Below the pieces are notes generated by a model that saw only the letters and a list, made by a program, of their open reading frames with translations, searched no databases and was not told the origin of the DNA. A stretch of DNA of 64,000 bases, taken from Streptomyces sp. MJM8645 (GTDB taxonomy: Bacteria > Actinomycetota > Actinomycetes > Streptomycetales > Streptomycetaceae). The stretch lies in contig NZ_LJJF01000001.1 of NCBI RefSeq assembly GCF_001625365.1, positions 992,001-1,056,000 of the forward strand. The letters run 5' to 3'. Shown in pieces: positions 1 through 9,649 of this stretch (positions are counted from its first letter, which is position 1; every line of letters begins with the position of its first letter). The position numbers and the translations under genes were made by a program.

Positions 1-1
1 C

Positions 2-637
2 GCCCTCGGACTGCTCTCCGGCGACCACCTCGTGGAGGCCCAACGGGCCGACCTGGTCGGCGAGTTCCTCGGCCAGACCGCGGTCAAGGCGAACGAGCTG
101 ATCGACTCGGCACTGGACGGCGTGCTGTTCATCGACGAGGCGTACAGCCTCTCCAACTCCGGCTACACCAAGGGCGACGCCTACGGCGACGAGGCCCTCC
201 AGGTGCTGCTGAAACGCGCCGAGGACAACCGCGACCGCCTGGTGGTGATCCTGGCCGGCTACCCCGAGGGCATGAACCGGCTGCTCGCCACCAACCCCGG
301 CCTCAACTCCCGCTTCACCACCCGGGTCGACTTCCCCAGCTACCGCCCGAACGAGCTGACCGCGATCGGCGCCGCGCTGGCCGGCCGGGACGGCGACGGC
401 TGGGACGAGGACGCGGCCGAGGAACTGGCCAGCATCTGCACCCACGTGGTCCGCGAGGGCTGGATCGACGAACTCGGGAACGGCCGGTTCATCCGCACCC
501 TGTACGAGAAGTCCTGCGCCTACCGGGACCTGCGGCTCTCGCTGCTGCGCGAGCCGCCGGGCCGCGAGGACCTGGCGACGCTGCGCCTGCCCGACCTCGT
601 CCAGGCCTACGGGGAGCTGATCGACGGCCGCGGCTGA
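2..637 (+). CDS. CbbX/SpoVK-type AAA ATPase, C-terminal part (5' truncated by window edge)
   Basis: The frame is open from base 2, so the true start lies upstream; an in-frame GTG at 32 is internal. A Walker B segment, GVLFIDEAYSL, and a sensor-like stretch (ILAGYPEGMNRLL, then LNSRFTTRVDF) are the hallmarks of the CbbX/EccA/SpoVK AAA+ family, whose members remodel partner proteins using ATP. The Walker A motif must lie outside the window. The end carries the small alpha-helical lid (FIRTLYEKS). In actinomycetes such proteins occur as stand-alone ATPases or as EccA in type VII secretion; no secretion genes are visible here, so the partner is unknown. It ends 27 bp before the convergent epimerase-like gene. 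Confidence 0.85.
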   Translation, partial: ALGLLSGDHLVEAQRADLVGEFLGQTAVKANELIDSALDGVLFIDEAYSLSNSGYTKGDAYGDEALQVLLKRAEDNRDRLVVILAGYPEGMNRLLATNPGLNSRFTTRVDFPSYRPNELTAIGAALAGRDGDGWDEDAAEELASICTHVVREGWIDELGNGRFIRTLYEKSCAYRDLRLSLLREPPGREDLATLRLPDLVQAYGELIDGRG

Positions 638-664
638 GACCAGCTCCCCGGGATCGCGCCGGGC

Positions 665-1651
665 TCAGCCCCGGAGCAGCTCGGCCTCGCGCTCGGGGTC
701 GAGGCCGACCTTCGGCCGGTCGGCGCGCTGCGGGGCGACGCCGCCGACCGACCGCAGCCAGGCCCAGGTGTCCTCGACCGTCTCGCCCACCGGCCGGCAG
801 CGCAGCCCGGCGGCGACCGCCCGGTCCACGGACGCGCCGTGCAGGAAGTCGTTCAGCTCGCCGGGCGCCAGCCAGATCGGCAGCTCCGTCCAGGGCTCGA
901 CGCCGGCCGCCAGGATGCGCTCGGGGTCGGTCCAGCGCAGGTCCGCGTCCGAGCCGGTGACCCGCACGCAGGCCTCCAGCAGCTCGCCCATCGTGGTGTG
1001 GCCCGCCGGGCTGACCACGTTGCACGCGCCGCCGAACCGGGCCGCCGCCGCGTCCAGCAGCCAGCCCGCGAGGTCGCGGACGTCGATGTACTGCAGCGGC
1101 AGGTCGTACGGACCGGGGGCGAGCACCGGGCCGCCCCGGGCGATCCGGTTCAGCCACCAGGGCAGCCGGCCGATGTTCTCGTGCGGGCCGAGGATCAGCC
1201 CGGCCCGGGCGAGCAGGGCCCGCCCGCCGAACTCCGCCTCCAGGGCCAGTTCGGCCCCGCGCTTGGCCTCGGCGTAGGGCACCTCGCCCTCGGCGTCCGG
1301 GGACGACCCGACCACCTTCGCCGACTCGTCCGCCCCGCGCGCCAGCGGGTAGTCGTACACCGACCGGCTGGAGACGTACCCGTAGTGGCCGACCCGGCCG
1401 GCCAGCAGCCGGGCGCTGTCGCGCACCGCCGTCGGGGCTCCGGACCAGGTGTCCACCACCGCGTCCCACTCCCCCGCGGCCAGCGCCGCCAGCCCGCCCT
1501 CGGCGGTGCGGTCGCCCAGCAGTGCGGTCACGCCCGCGGGCGCGGGCTGCGTACCGCGGTTGAGGGCCGTCACCTCCCATCCCCTGGCCAGCGCCTCCTC
1601 GGCGACGACCCGTCCGACGAAATTCGTTCCACCCAGCAGGAGAAGCCTCAT
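665..1651 (-). CDS. NAD-dependent epimerase/dehydratase-like reductase
   Basis: A 328-residue protein that opens with a Rossmann nucleotide-binding loop, GGTNFVG (residues 7-13). It has the extended-SDR catalytic signature Y-x3-K in YAEAK (about 126-130), so it is likely to bind NAD(P) and act on a nucleotide sugar or a similar hydroxyl/carbonyl substrate, which the sequence does not reveal. The ATG at 1651 is chosen because the Rossmann fold begins at once; the open frame upstream belongs to other genes' shadows. It stands alone between the convergent AAA ATPase and the CNNM pair. The inverted repeat around 1652-1681 (tgccgaccaccctg / cagggtggtcggca) lies directly upstream of the start and could be a terminator for the CNNM genes or an operator. 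Confidence 0.85.
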   Translation of the reverse strand: MRLLLLGGTNFVGRVVAEEALARGWEVTALNRGTQPAPAGVTALLGDRTAEGGLAALAAGEWDAVVDTWSGAPTAVRDSARLLAGRVGHYGYVSSRSVYDYPLARGADESAKVVGSSPDAEGEVPYAEAKRGAELALEAEFGGRALLARAGLILGPHENIGRLPWWLNRIARGGPVLAPGPYDLPLQYIDVRDLAGWLLDAAAARFGGACNVVSPAGHTTMGELLEACVRVTGSDADLRWTDPERILAAGVEPWTELPIWLAPGELNDFLHGASVDRAVAAGLRCRPVGETVEDTWAWLRSVGGVAPQRADRPKVGLDPEREAELLRG

Positions 1652-1682
1652 GCCGACCACCCTGCGCCCAGGGTGGTCGGCA
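1652..1682. terminator. Hairpin between CNNM gene and epimerase-like gene
   Basis: A near-perfect inverted repeat (tgccgaccaccctg, 3-nt loop, cagggtggtcggca) sits between the end of the upstream CNNM gene and the start of the epimerase-like gene on the minus strand. A GC-rich hairpin without a long U tract is the usual form of actinomycete terminators, but its position touching the start codon also allows a regulatory role. Confidence 0.5.
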
Positions 1683-1749
1683 TGGGAACGGCTGCACGCT
1701 GAGAGCAGAATCGCCCGCAGCGGACACGCCGTCAGCGAAAGGGGGAACC

Positions 1750-2796
1750 TCAGGCGGCGGAGCGGTGGTCCGGGTCGTGCATCTCGCCGACCAGTTCCTC
1801 CAGCACGTCCTCCAGCATGACCACACCGAGCGTGCGGCCGTCCTGGTCCAGCACCGCGGCCAGGTGGCAGGTCGCCCGGCGCATCGCGCCGAGCGCGTCG
1901 TCCAGCGGGAGGCTGCCGCGCAGCACCGTGATCGGACGCCACAGCCGGGCCGGGACGGGCGCGGACGGGTCCTCCACGTCGAGGATGTCCTTGAGGTGCA
2001 GGTAGCCCAGGTAGCCGTGGCCGGCCGGGTCGCCGTCGGTGACCGGGAAGCGCGAGAAGCCGGTGCGCAGGGCGAGCTCCTCGACCTCCGCGGCGGTCAC
2101 CTTGGTGTCCACGGTGACGAGCTGCTCGGGCTTGAGCAGCACCTCGGTGACCGGGCGGTGGCCCAGCTCCAGGGCGTCCTCCAGACGCTCCTGGCGGCCC
2201 TCGTCGAGCAGGCCGGCGTCCCGGGAGTCGACCAGCAGGTACATCAGCTGCTCGGTGGTGAACACCGACTCGACCTCGTCCTTGGACTCGACCCGGAACA
2301 GCCGCAGCACACCGTTGGCGATGGCGTTCAGCAGGCTGATCACCGGGGCCAGCCAGCGGGCCAGCCGGTCCAGCGGCGGGCCGAGCCAGAGCGCGGCCTT
2401 CTCCGGACCCGCCATGGCCATGTTCTTGGGCACCATCTCGCCGATCACCATGTGCAGGAAGACCACGACGGCCAGCGAGATGCCGTACGAGAGCGGGTGC
2501 ATCAGACCGGACGGGACGCCGATCGCGTGGAACGGGCCCTCCAGCAGACTGGCGATGGTCGGCTCGGCCAGGGCGCCGAGGCCCAGCGAACAGACGGTGA
2601 TGCCGAGCTGGGCGGCGGCCAGCATCGCGGACACGTTGGACAGCGCGTGCAGCACGGTGCGGGCACGCTTGTGGCCGGCCTCGGCGAGCGGCTCGATCTG
2701 GCTGCGGCGCACCGAGACGACGGCGAACTCGGCGCCGACGAAGAAGGCGTTCCCGAGCAGGAGCAGGACGGCGACGGCCAGTTGGAGCGCGGTCAT
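1750..2796 (-). CDS. CNNM/HlyC-type membrane protein with CBS pair (short form)
   Basis: A 348-residue inner-membrane protein. An N-terminal CNNM (DUF21) transmembrane domain (residues about 1-190, with [21 protein letters not shown] and [11 protein letters not shown]) is followed by a CBS domain pair (about 205-335). CNNM/CorC proteins are linked to magnesium or cobalt efflux and membrane ion homeostasis. Unlike its upstream neighbour it lacks the C-terminal CorC_HlyC domain and stops soon after the second CBS motif. Its ATG overlaps the stop of the longer CNNM gene by 4 bp (ATGA), so the two are translationally coupled and probably form a hetero-oligomer or paired transporter. Confidence 0.9.
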   Translation of the reverse strand: MTALQLAVAVLLLLGNAFFVGAEFAVVSVRRSQIEPLAEAGHKRARTVLHALSNVSAMLAAAQLGITVCSLGLGALAEPTIASLLEGPFHAIGVPSGLMHPLSYGISLAVVVFLHMVIGEMVPKNMAMAGPEKAALWLGPPLDRLARWLAPVISLLNAIANGVLRLFRVESKDEVESVFTTEQLMYLLVDSRDAGLLDEGRQERLEDALELGHRPVTEVLLKPEQLVTVDTKVTAAEVEELALRTGFSRFPVTDGDPAGHGYLGYLHLKDILDVEDPSAPVPARLWRPITVLRGSLPLDDALGAMRRATCHLAAVLDQDGRTLGVVMLEDVLEELVGEMHDPDHRSAA

Positions 2797-4136
2797 CGGG
2801 CATTCTCCTGGTCGTCTCCGAAGGAGGCCGGCGCGCTGGTGCGCTCGACCCGGACCTGGCTGGTGCGGTGCCGGTCGACACCCGTCACGGTGAAGCGCCA
2901 GCCCGGCAGCTCCGCCTGCTCGCCGACCTCGGGCAGCTTGCCGAGCAGGTCGGCGACCAGGCCGGCCAGCGTCTCGTACGGGCCGTCCGGGGCGATCAGG
3001 CCGATCGCCTCCAGCTGGTCGATCCGGGCGCGGCCCTCGGCCTCCCAAGCCGGCAGGCCGTTCACCGGGGGCAGCGGGAGCAGCTCGGGGCGGTCGGCGG
3101 GGTCGTGCTCGTCCTGCACCTCGCCGACGATCTCCTCGACGATGTCCTCGACGGTGACGACGCCGGCGGTGCCGCCGTACTCGTCGACCACGATGGCCAT
3201 CGGCTGGAGGCGGCGCAGCTGGTCGAGCAGCCGCTCGGCGGGCAGGGTCTCGGGCACCAGCAGCGGCGGCGAGGTGAGCTCGCCCACCCGGACCAGGCCG
3301 CGCCGGGCGGCCGGGACGGCGAGGGCGTCCTTGAGGGTCACGATGCCGGTGACCTCGTCCAGGCTGTGGGTGTAGACCGGGAAGCGGGACAGGCCGGTGG
3401 CCCGGGTCAGGTTGACCACGTCGGAGGCGGTGGCGTCGCTCTGGAGGGAGGCGACGTCGATCCGCGGGGTCATCACGGACTCGGCGGTCAGCTCGCCCAG
3501 GCCCAGGGTGCGGACGAACAGGGTCGCCGACTCCTCGTCTATCGCGCCGGCCTTGGCCGAGTGGCGGGCCAGTGAGACCAGTTCGGCCGGGGTCCGGGCG
3601 TGGTCCAGCTCCTCCTGCGGCTCGACGCCGAAGGCGCGGACCGTCCGGTCGGCCGCCCCGTTGAGGAAGCTGATCAGCGGGCGGCAGGCGAAGGAGAAGG
3701 CCATGTGCGGGGCGGCGACCGCGCGGGCCACCTGGAGCGGGCGGGAGATCGCCCAGTTCTTCGGGACCAGCTCGCCGATCACCATCTGCACCACGGTGGC
3801 GAGCACCATGCCGACGACCACGGCGACGCCGCGGGCGGCCGACTCGGGCACGCCGATCCCGGTCATGACGGGGCTGAGCAGGGTGGACAGCGCAGGCTCG
3901 GCGAGCATGCCGACCACCAGCGAGGTGACGGTGATGCCGAGCTGGGCGCCGGAGAGTTCGAACGAGAGGTGCCGCAGGGCCCGGGAGACGCGGACGGACT
4001 TGGCGTCGCCGGCCCCGGCGGAGCGTTCGACCGCCCCGCGCTCGACGGTCACGAAGGCGAACTCGGCGGCCACGAACAGGCCGTTGGCGAGGATCAGCAG
4101 GAGGGCTGCGAGCAACAGCAGCCAGGCGGTGATCAC
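2793..4136 (-). CDS. CNNM/CorC-type membrane protein with CBS pair and CorC_HlyC domain
   Basis: A 447-residue protein with the full family architecture: CNNM/DUF21 membrane domain (residues about 1-195, including [18 protein letters not shown] and [12 protein letters not shown]), two CBS domains (about 205-335) and a C-terminal CorC_HlyC domain (about 350-435) that often binds nucleotides or acts as a regulatory cap. The family is implicated in Mg2+/Co2+ efflux and resistance; older annotations call it hemolysin C-like. It is the first gene of a two-gene minus-strand operon with the shorter CNNM paralogue, joined by a 4-bp overlap. Confidence 0.92.
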   Translation of the reverse strand: MITAWLLLLAALLLILANGLFVAAEFAFVTVERGAVERSAGAGDAKSVRVSRALRHLSFELSGAQLGITVTSLVVGMLAEPALSTLLSPVMTGIGVPESAARGVAVVVGMVLATVVQMVIGELVPKNWAISRPLQVARAVAAPHMAFSFACRPLISFLNGAADRTVRAFGVEPQEELDHARTPAELVSLARHSAKAGAIDEESATLFVRTLGLGELTAESVMTPRIDVASLQSDATASDVVNLTRATGLSRFPVYTHSLDEVTGIVTLKDALAVPAARRGLVRVGELTSPPLLVPETLPAERLLDQLRRLQPMAIVVDEYGGTAGVVTVEDIVEEIVGEVQDEHDPADRPELLPLPPVNGLPAWEAEGRARIDQLEAIGLIAPDGPYETLAGLVADLLGKLPEVGEQAELPGWRFTVTGVDRHRTSQVRVERTSAPASFGDDQENAR

Positions 4137-4305
4137 AGTGCCGCCTGCCTTCCGCTGACAGGAAGGTGGGCGGCGCAGGTACTACCGGACGGATCGTCCA
4201 TCGAGGGGGGAAGTCACTCCTCAAGTCGTCTTTCGGGCAGGACGGAAGTTTTGCCCTGCTTTTACCAGCGTAGACCATAGCCGGACGATGGTAGGAAGAG
4301 TGTTC

Positions 4306-4344
4306 GGACCCGCCGGGCCGAGGATTCGCAGGCCCGGCGGGTCC
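4306..4344. terminator. 14-bp stem terminator-like hairpin
   Basis: A perfect 14-bp inverted repeat (ggacccgccgggcc / ggcccggcgggtcc) with an 11-nt loop lies just past the stop of the PH-like gene on the minus strand. It is the likely end of that transcript. The rest of the 4137-4427 spacer shows no convincing gene and should carry the promoter of the CNNM operon. Confidence 0.6.
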
Positions 4345-4427
4345 CGGAGCGGTGTCGGCGGGGTGTCGGCGGGCGGGCGGTGCCGGTGCGAACGGGCGGG
4401 CGCCGACCGGCGGCGGCGGTGCGGGGC

Positions 4428-4868
4428 TCAGGCCCTGGCGTGGTGCTCGACCAGGTCGCGCAGGGCACGGGCCTGCGCGATCGCCTGGTCCTTGCCGACA
4501 CCGGACTGGATGCCGACCGCGGCGAGCGAGGTGCCGTCGGCCAGGTCGAGGGTGGCCCACGGGTCGCCCTGGCGGAAGTTGACCCGGACGATCTCGGCCC
4601 AGGTGAGCCGGCGGCTGCGGACGAAGTTGACCACCGTCACGCCCTGCGCGTCGGCGCTCACCCGGGGGCGGGCCAGCATCAGGCCCACGCACGCGAACAG
4701 CACGCCGCTGCCCGCCATCATGATCCGGTCGTTGAGCTGCCAGTTCTCCGGGAGCACCACGGCCATCACGGCGAACAGCACCACCAGCAGCGCGCAGACC
4801 GGCAGCAGCACGGCGCGGGTGCGGCGCGGCGCCCAGGTGACGGGGAACTCGACGGGCGGCGTGGACAC
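4428..4868 (-). CDS. Small membrane protein with bacterial PH-like domain
   Basis: A 146-residue protein with two predicted membrane helices (about residues 18-42 and 48-68) and a C-terminal PH-like beta domain (GVTVVNFVRSRRLTWAEIVRVNF, about 76-140). It resembles the PH domain-containing proteins found downstream of hisG in many streptomycetes. The GTG at 4868 is preferred to an earlier ATG because the extra upstream residues are Pro/Arg-rich and fall in an inverted repeat. The molecular role is unknown; a scaffold or lipid-associated role is only an inference from the fold. Confidence 0.75.
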   Translation of the reverse strand: MSTPPVEFPVTWAPRRTRAVLLPVCALLVVLFAVMAVVLPENWQLNDRIMMAGSGVLFACVGLMLARPRVSADAQGVTVVNFVRSRRLTWAEIVRVNFRQGDPWATLDLADGTSLAAVGIQSGVGKDQAIAQARALRDLVEHHARA

Positions 4869-4897
4869 GTGGGGTCTCCGGTGGGGTGGTTCGGGGG

Positions 4898-4928
4898 AAC
4901 GGTCGTTCCCGGGAACGACGGTTCCGGG
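4898..4928. repeat. Imperfect palindrome upstream of the PH-like gene
   Basis: ggaacggtcgttcc and ggaacgacggttcc face each other around a CG centre, giving an imperfect palindrome of about 30 bp, roughly 30-60 bp upstream of the PH-like start. It could be an operator or part of the hisG read-through structure. No matching regulator was recognised. Confidence 0.4.
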
Positions 4929-4950
4929 CAACGGACGGATCCAGACGAAG

Positions 4951-4978
4951 GGCGGGGACGCCGGTCAGCGTCCCCGCC
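4951..4978. terminator. Terminator-like hairpin after hisG
   Basis: A perfect 11-bp stem (ggcggggacgc / gcgtccccgcc) with a 6-nt loop follows the hisG stop on the minus strand. It would separate the hisE-hisG transcript from the PH-like gene. Confidence 0.6.
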
Positions 4979-5032
4979 CCATTCAACCGTTCCTTACCCG
5001 CACCACGGCGGGCGAGGTCGCCGCCGCGCCGG

Positions 5033-5881
5033 TCAGAGGCGGCAGGCGTGGATGTTGGTGACCAGGATGGCCCGGGCGCCGATGGCCCACAGGTCGTCCA
5101 TGATCTGCTGGGCCTCCTTGCGGAGCACCATCGAGCGCACCGCCACCCAGCCCTCGGTGTGCAGCGGGGAGACGGTCGGCGACTCCAGGCCGGGGGTGAG
5201 CGCCACGGCGGCGCCGACCTTCTCGGCGCGGATGTCGTAGTCCATCAGCACGTAGCGGCGGGCCACCAGCACGCCCTGGAGGCGGCGCAGGAACTGGTCC
5301 ACCCGGGTGTCCTCGCCCGCGCCCTTGGGGCGGATCACCACGGCGTCCGAGATCAGGATCGGCTCGCCGAACACCTCCAGGCCGGCGTTGCGCAGGCTGG
5401 TGCCGGTCTCCACCACGTCGGCGATCACGTCGGCGACGCCCAGCTGCACCGCGGTCTCCACCGCGCCGTCCAGCTTGGTGACGGTCGCCTTCACGCCGTG
5501 GTCGGCGAGGTGCTGCTCGACCAGGCCGGTGTAGGAGGTCGCGATCCGCAGGCCCTCCAGGCCCTTGACGTCCTCGACGGCGACGCCTTCGGGGCGGGCG
5601 AAGCGGAAGGTCGACGCGGCGAAGCCGAGCGCGAGCACCTCCTCGGCGTTGGAGTGCGAGTCCAGCAGCAGGTCACGGCCGGTGATGCCGATGTCCAGGC
5701 GGCCGGAGCCGACGTAGACGGCGATGTCGCGCGGGCGCAGGAAGAAGAACTCGACCTCGTTGTTCGGGTCGACGAGGACGAGCTCCTTGGGGTCCTTCCG
5801 CTGGCGGTAGCCGGCCTCATGGAGCATCTCCGCCGCGGGACCCGAGAGCGAACCCTTGTTGGGGACGGCGATGCGCAGCAT
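5033..5881 (-). CDS. hisG: ATP phosphoribosyltransferase
   Basis: HisG catalyses the first committed step of histidine synthesis, joining ATP and PRPP to phosphoribosyl-ATP. The 282-residue product starts MLRIAVPNKGSLS, keeps the PRPP-site region (VADVIADVVETGTSLRNAGL), and has a C-terminal regulatory domain, so it is the long, histidine-feedback-inhibited form. It lies 45 bp downstream of hisE on the same strand, consistent with a two-gene operon for steps one and two of the pathway. The remaining his genes are not in the window. Confidence 0.96.
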   Translation of the reverse strand: MLRIAVPNKGSLSGPAAEMLHEAGYRQRKDPKELVLVDPNNEVEFFFLRPRDIAVYVGSGRLDIGITGRDLLLDSHSNAEEVLALGFAASTFRFARPEGVAVEDVKGLEGLRIATSYTGLVEQHLADHGVKATVTKLDGAVETAVQLGVADVIADVVETGTSLRNAGLEVFGEPILISDAVVIRPKGAGEDTRVDQFLRRLQGVLVARRYVLMDYDIRAEKVGAAVALTPGLESPTVSPLHTEGWVAVRSMVLRKEAQQIMDDLWAIGARAILVTNIHACRL

Positions 5882-5926
5882 GGGAGGTTGGTTCCTTACC
5901 TGTGGGGAGGGGCGTGCGGTTCGGGT

Positions 5927-6199
5927 TTAGAGGTACTTGTAGACGTCGTCGAGCGTCAGCCCGCGGGCGATCATCATCACCTGAACGTGGTACAGGAGCT
6001 GTGAGATCTCCTCGGCGGTCTGCTCGTCCGTCTGGAACTCGGCGGCCATCCAGACTTCGGCGGCCTCCTCGACGACCTTCTTGCCGATCGCATGGACGCC
6101 CTGCTGGGCGAGCTGCGCGGTACGGGAGGACGAGGGGTCGCCGGTGGCGGCCTTCTGCTGGAGCTCGGCGAAGAGCTCCTCGAATGTCTTCGAAGCCAT
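5927..6199 (-). CDS. hisE: Phosphoribosyl-ATP pyrophosphatase
   Basis: A 90-residue all-alpha MazG-like enzyme that removes pyrophosphate from phosphoribosyl-ATP, the second step of histidine synthesis. The metal-binding helix is visible as [17 protein letters not shown], followed by [14 protein letters not shown]. The ATG at 6199 gives the standard family N-terminus ([14 protein letters not shown]); the frame upstream is GC-rich shadow. It precedes hisG and follows ribH, from which a strong hairpin separates it. Confidence 0.95.
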   Translation of the reverse strand: MASKTFEELFAELQQKAATGDPSSSRTAQLAQQGVHAIGKKVVEEAAEVWMAAEFQTDEQTAEEISQLLYHVQVMMIARGLTLDDVYKYL

Positions 6200-6245
6200 G
6201 ATGGGACTCACCTTACGGCGTGCGGGCTGACCGGCGGTAAACGGT

Positions 6246-6285
6246 CCCGGACCGTGGACAGTCCGTTGGACGTCCACGGTCCGGG
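6246..6285. terminator. Terminator-like hairpin between ribH and hisE
   Basis: A perfect 14-bp stem (cccggaccgtggac / gtccacggtccggg) encloses a 12-nt loop directly after ribH on the minus strand. It marks the end of the riboflavin operon and insulates hisE-hisG. Confidence 0.65.
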
Positions 6286-6299
6286 TCGGGGCGGTGCGC

Positions 6300-6773
6300 T
6301 CAGAGCGCGGCGCGCAGCACCGCGGCGGTCGCGACGGCGGCGGTGACGGCCTCGTGGCCCTTGTCCTCCGCGGAGCCGGGCAGGCCCGCGCGGTCGAGCG
6401 CCTGCTCCTCGTTGTCGCAGGTCAGCACGCCGAAGCCGACCGGGACGCCGGTGTCGACGCTCACCTGGGTGAGGCCGGCGGTGGCCGCCTGGCAGACGTA
6501 GTCGAAGTGCGGGGTGCCGCCGCGGATCACCACGCCGAGGGCGACGACCGCGTCGTAGCCGTGGTCGGCGAGGCGCTTGGCGGCGACCGGCAGCTCGAAG
6601 GTACCGGGGACGCGCAGCACGGTCGGCTCGGTGACGCCCAGCTCCTTGAGCGCCCGGTGGGCGCCGTCCAGCAGGCCGTTCATCACAACGTCGTGCCACT
6701 GGGCGGCGACGACGGCGACCTTGAGGTCGGCGGCGCCGTCGATGGTCAGCTCGGGGGCTCCGTGGCCGCTCAT
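6300..6773 (-). CDS. ribH: 6,7-dimethyl-8-ribityllumazine synthase
   Basis: The penultimate riboflavin enzyme, which condenses ribulose-5-phosphate-derived dihydroxybutanone phosphate with the pyrimidine to give lumazine. The 157-residue product shows the family motifs [33 protein letters not shown] and [15 protein letters not shown] with the catalytic histidine in that last motif. It is the last gene of the ribE-ribM-ribAB-ribH operon. The gap to ribAB contains a small tandem repeat. Confidence 0.96.
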   Translation of the reverse strand: MSGHGAPELTIDGAADLKVAVVAAQWHDVVMNGLLDGAHRALKELGVTEPTVLRVPGTFELPVAAKRLADHGYDAVVALGVVIRGGTPHFDYVCQAATAGLTQVSVDTGVPVGFGVLTCDNEEQALDRAGLPGSAEDKGHEAVTAAVATAAVLRAAL

Positions 6774-6800
6774 GTTCGTTCTTCCTGTCCGTCGTCATGG

Positions 6801-6828
6801 GGTGCGTGGTGCGTGGTGCGTGGTGCGT
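6801..6828. repeat. Four-copy 7-bp tandem repeat (ggtgcgt) between ribAB and ribH
   Basis: Four exact copies of ggtgcgt fill most of the short ribAB-ribH spacer; a further partial copy follows. Such a simple repeat is likely to vary in copy number between strains and would change the intercistronic distance. Confidence 0.85.
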
Positions 6829-6857
6829 GGGCGCGGTGCGTGGGGCACGGGGCGGGT

Positions 6858-8135
6858 TCAGGAGTCGAGGCCGGGCAGGTCGTGGCCCATCCGGTCGCGC
6901 TTGGTGCGCAGGTAGCGCAGGTTGTGCTCACCCGGCGCGATCTCGACCGCTTCGCGCCCCTTGACCTTGAGGCCGTGCTCGGTGAGCGCGGTGAGCTTCT
7001 CCGGGTTGTTGGTGAGCAGGATGAGCGAGCGGACCCCGAGGTCCACCAGCATCTGCGCCGCGATGCTGTAGTCGCGGGCGTCGGCCGGCAGGCCGAGGTC
7101 GAGGTTGGCGTCGACGGTGTCGCGCCCCTGCTCCTGGAGTTCGTAGGCGCGCAGCTTGTGGGCCAGGCCGATCCCCCGGCCCTCGTGGCCGCGCAGGTAG
7201 AGCACCACGCCGCGGCCGGACTCGGCGACCTTGTGCAGCGAGGCCTCCAGCTGGGGGCCGCAGTCGCAGCGCAGCGAGCCGAAGACGTCGCCGGTCAGGC
7301 ACTCGGAGTGGACCCGGACCACGACGTCCTCGCCCTCGGGCAGCCGGCCGTCGGCGCCGAGGCCGCCGGCCACCAGCGCGATGTGCTCGACGCCGTCGAT
7401 GGTGCCCTTGTAGCCGACGGCGGTGAACTCGCCGTGTGCGGTGGGCAGGGCGGTCACGGCGGCCCGGTCGACGTGCAGCTCGGTGCGGCGGCGGTAGGCG
7501 ATCAGGTCCTCGATGGAGATGATCGCGAGGCCGTGCTCGCGGGCGAAGGCGACCAGCTCGGGCAGCCGGGCCATGGTGCCGTCGTCGTTGACCACCTCGG
7601 CGATCGCACCGGCCGGCGGCAGCCCGGCGAGCCGGGCCAGGTCGACGGCGGCCTCGGTGTGGCCGGGGCGCACCAGCACGCCGCCCTCGACCGCGCGCAG
7701 CGGGAACACGTGCCCGGGGCGGGTGAGGTCGCCCGGCTCGGTGCCGGGCGAGGACAGCAGCCGGACGGTGCGGGCGCGGTCGGCGGCGGAGATGCCGGTG
7801 TCGACCCCCTCCCGGGCGTCCACCGAGACGGTGTACGCGGTGCCCTTGCGGTCCTCGTTGACCTGGGTCATCGGCGGCAGCTTGAGCCGGTCCAGCTCCT
7901 CGCCGGTCAGCGGGGCGCAGATCACGCCGGAGCTGTAGCGGATGGTGAAGGCCATCAGCTCCGGGGTGGCGGCGGAGGCGGCGAAGACGATGTCGCCCTC
8001 GTTCTCGCGGTCCTCGTCGTCGACCACGATCACGGCGCGGCCGAGGGCGATGTCGGCGATCGCGCGCTCGACCGGGTCGAGGACGAGTTCGGGTGCCACC
8101 TCGCGGTCGCGGTCGGCGGTGTGGTTCTCGGTCAT
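6858..8135 (-). CDS. ribAB: Bifunctional 3,4-dihydroxy-2-butanone-4-phosphate synthase / GTP cyclohydrolase II
   Basis: A 425-residue fusion supplying both riboflavin precursors. The N-terminal DHBP synthase domain (about 1-215) has the metal-binding loop around residues 39-49 ([11 protein letters not shown]). The C-terminal GTP cyclohydrolase II domain has the zinc cysteines C279, C290 and C292 (motif CLTGD...RCDC) and the GHEGRGIG loop. Its ATG overlaps the ribM stop by 4 bp, so the two are coupled. Expression should follow the FMN riboswitch upstream of ribE. Confidence 0.96.
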   Translation of the reverse strand: MTENHTADRDREVAPELVLDPVERAIADIALGRAVIVVDDEDRENEGDIVFAASAATPELMAFTIRYSSGVICAPLTGEELDRLKLPPMTQVNEDRKGTAYTVSVDAREGVDTGISAADRARTVRLLSSPGTEPGDLTRPGHVFPLRAVEGGVLVRPGHTEAAVDLARLAGLPPAGAIAEVVNDDGTMARLPELVAFAREHGLAIISIEDLIAYRRRTELHVDRAAVTALPTAHGEFTAVGYKGTIDGVEHIALVAGGLGADGRLPEGEDVVVRVHSECLTGDVFGSLRCDCGPQLEASLHKVAESGRGVVLYLRGHEGRGIGLAHKLRAYELQEQGRDTVDANLDLGLPADARDYSIAAQMLVDLGVRSLILLTNNPEKLTALTEHGLKVKGREAVEIAPGEHNLRYLRTKRDRMGHDLPGLDS

Positions 8136-8779
8136 ACCGTGGCTCCCTGCGGGACGTTGGCGGAGTTGACGCGCGGCTCACGGCTGCTCAGCCACCACGA
8201 GCGCAGGCCGAGCAGCACCAGGACGAAGTAGATCGAGTAGGTGAGGCCGGAGAAGGGGTAGCCGTTGTTGAAGGCGAGCGGGACGCCGACCACGTCGACG
8301 GCGATCCAGGCGAACCAGAACTCCAGCCAGCCACGGGCCTGGGCGACCATCGCGGCCAGCGTGCCGACGAAGATGTAGGCGTCCGACCAGGGGCTCCAGG
8401 ACAGGCTGGGGTGGGCCGTGAACAGCCAGGCCAGCGCGACGGTGCCGGCCGCGGTGCCGACCACCAGGGCGGCCCGCTCGGGCCAGGTGGCGAAGCGGAC
8501 GGCGATCGTGCCGGTGTCCCGGCGGCCCCGCCGCCACTGGGCCCAGCCCCAGGCGGCGGCGACGAGCACGATCAGCTGCTTGCCGATCAGGCCGGGGACG
8601 TGGCCCCCGAGGTAGGCGGCGATCAGCACGGCGCCGGACAGGAGTTGGAGCGGCCAGCTCCACACCGAGCGGCGCCAGCCGAAGGCCAGCCCGGCCAGGC
8701 CGAGCAGGTTGCCGAACATGTCGGCCCACTTCACGTGCTCGCCGAAGACGGTGAACGCTTCTCCGCTGAGCCAGTTCAC
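8132..8779 (-). CDS. ribM: PnuC-family riboflavin transporter RibM
   Basis: A 215-residue integral membrane protein of the PnuC family with several hydrophobic helices and the family's W-rich loops ([33 protein letters not shown]). PnuC relatives encoded inside riboflavin operons of actinobacteria (RibM/PnuX, studied in Streptomyces davawensis and Corynebacterium) import riboflavin or roseoflavin rather than nicotinamide riboside. Its place between ribE and ribAB, with 4-bp overlaps on both sides (GTGA and ATGA), supports that role. The GTG at 8779 overlaps the ribE stop and is the best-supported start. Confidence 0.88.
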   Translation of the reverse strand: MNWLSGEAFTVFGEHVKWADMFGNLLGLAGLAFGWRRSVWSWPLQLLSGAVLIAAYLGGHVPGLIGKQLIVLVAAAWGWAQWRRGRRDTGTIAVRFATWPERAALVVGTAAGTVALAWLFTAHPSLSWSPWSDAYIFVGTLAAMVAQARGWLEFWFAWIAVDVVGVPLAFNNGYPFSGLTYSIYFVLVLLGLRSWWLSSREPRVNSANVPQGATV

Positions 8780-9438
8780 TTGGACTCTCCGGCGATCGTC
8801 GGGGGAAGGGTGCGGGAGTCGAGCAGTCGCTCGACGTACTTGGCGAGCACGTCCACTTCGAGGTTGACGCTCTCGCCGACGGCCTTGGCGCCGAGCGAGG
8901 TCAGCGCGAGGGTCGTGGGGATGAGGCTGACGGTGAAGCTGTCCCGGGCGGCCTCCACCACGGTGAGGCTGACGCCGTCGACCGTGATCGAGCCCTTCTC
9001 CACCAGGTAGCGGGAGATGGTGCCGGGCAGCGAGAAGCGCAGCACCTCCCAGCGCAGGTCGCCGGCCGCGTCGCGCTCGCCGGGCTCGCGGCCCAACAGC
9101 GTGCCGGTGGCGTCGACATGGCCCTGGACGAGGTGGCCGCCGAGCCGGTCGCCGAGCGCCATGGCGCGCTCCAGGTTGACCCGGGAGCCGGGCTTCAACT
9201 CGCCGAGGCTGGAGCGGTGCAGCGTCTCGGCCATCACGTCGGCGCTGAACTCGCCCGTATCGGCCGCCAGTTGGTCCGGGCTGTCGACGACGGTCAGGCA
9301 GACGCCGTTGACCGCGATGGAGTCGCCGTGCCGCGCACCCGTACAGACCACCGGGCCGCGCAGGCGGATTCGCGAGGAGTCGCCGATCTCCTCGATCGAC
9401 ACGACCTCGCCGAGCTCTTCGATGATGCCGGTGAACAC
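8776..9438 (-). CDS. ribE: Riboflavin synthase, alpha subunit
   Basis: The 220-residue enzyme dismutates two lumazine molecules to riboflavin. It consists of two lumazine-binding repeats: residues 1 to about 97 begin VFTGIIEELG and contain VNGVCLTVV, and the second repeat contains VDGVSLTVVEA. The GTG at 9438 gives the invariant (M/V)FTGIIEE start of the family; the open frame upstream runs into the leader. It is the first gene of the operon, 215 bp downstream of the FMN riboswitch. Gene naming differs between organisms (ribC in Gram-negatives, ribB in Bacillus). Confidence 0.95.
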   Translation of the reverse strand: MFTGIIEELGEVVSIEEIGDSSRIRLRGPVVCTGARHGDSIAVNGVCLTVVDSPDQLAADTGEFSADVMAETLHRSSLGELKPGSRVNLERAMALGDRLGGHLVQGHVDATGTLLGREPGERDAAGDLRWEVLRFSLPGTISRYLVEKGSITVDGVSLTVVEAARDSFTVSLIPTTLALTSLGAKAVGESVNLEVDVLAKYVERLLDSRTLPPTIAGESK

Positions 9439-9649
9439 CCGGGTTCTCCTCGCGCTTGGGGGCGCGGACTCCGGGGCGACATGGGAGATGACACGGACGG
9501 GCAACGGCGCGCGAGCCGACGGCACGACCCGTCGCCGGGATGCCGAGGCCGCCGGGAGATCGCTCGCCCGGCCCGGGAGACACCTCTCCCGCCGTTCACC
9601 TGGCCGTGGTCCACCGGGGGACCACGGATACTGCTCTTCGTCCGCCCGC

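Noticed and set aside
1750..4986. Very long open frames on both strands (for example 1750-4986 minus, 19489-24447 plus, 45328-48969 minus)
   Set aside because: They are products of high G/C at third positions; composition is Arg/Pro/Gly-rich with no family motifs, and well-supported genes occupy other frames.
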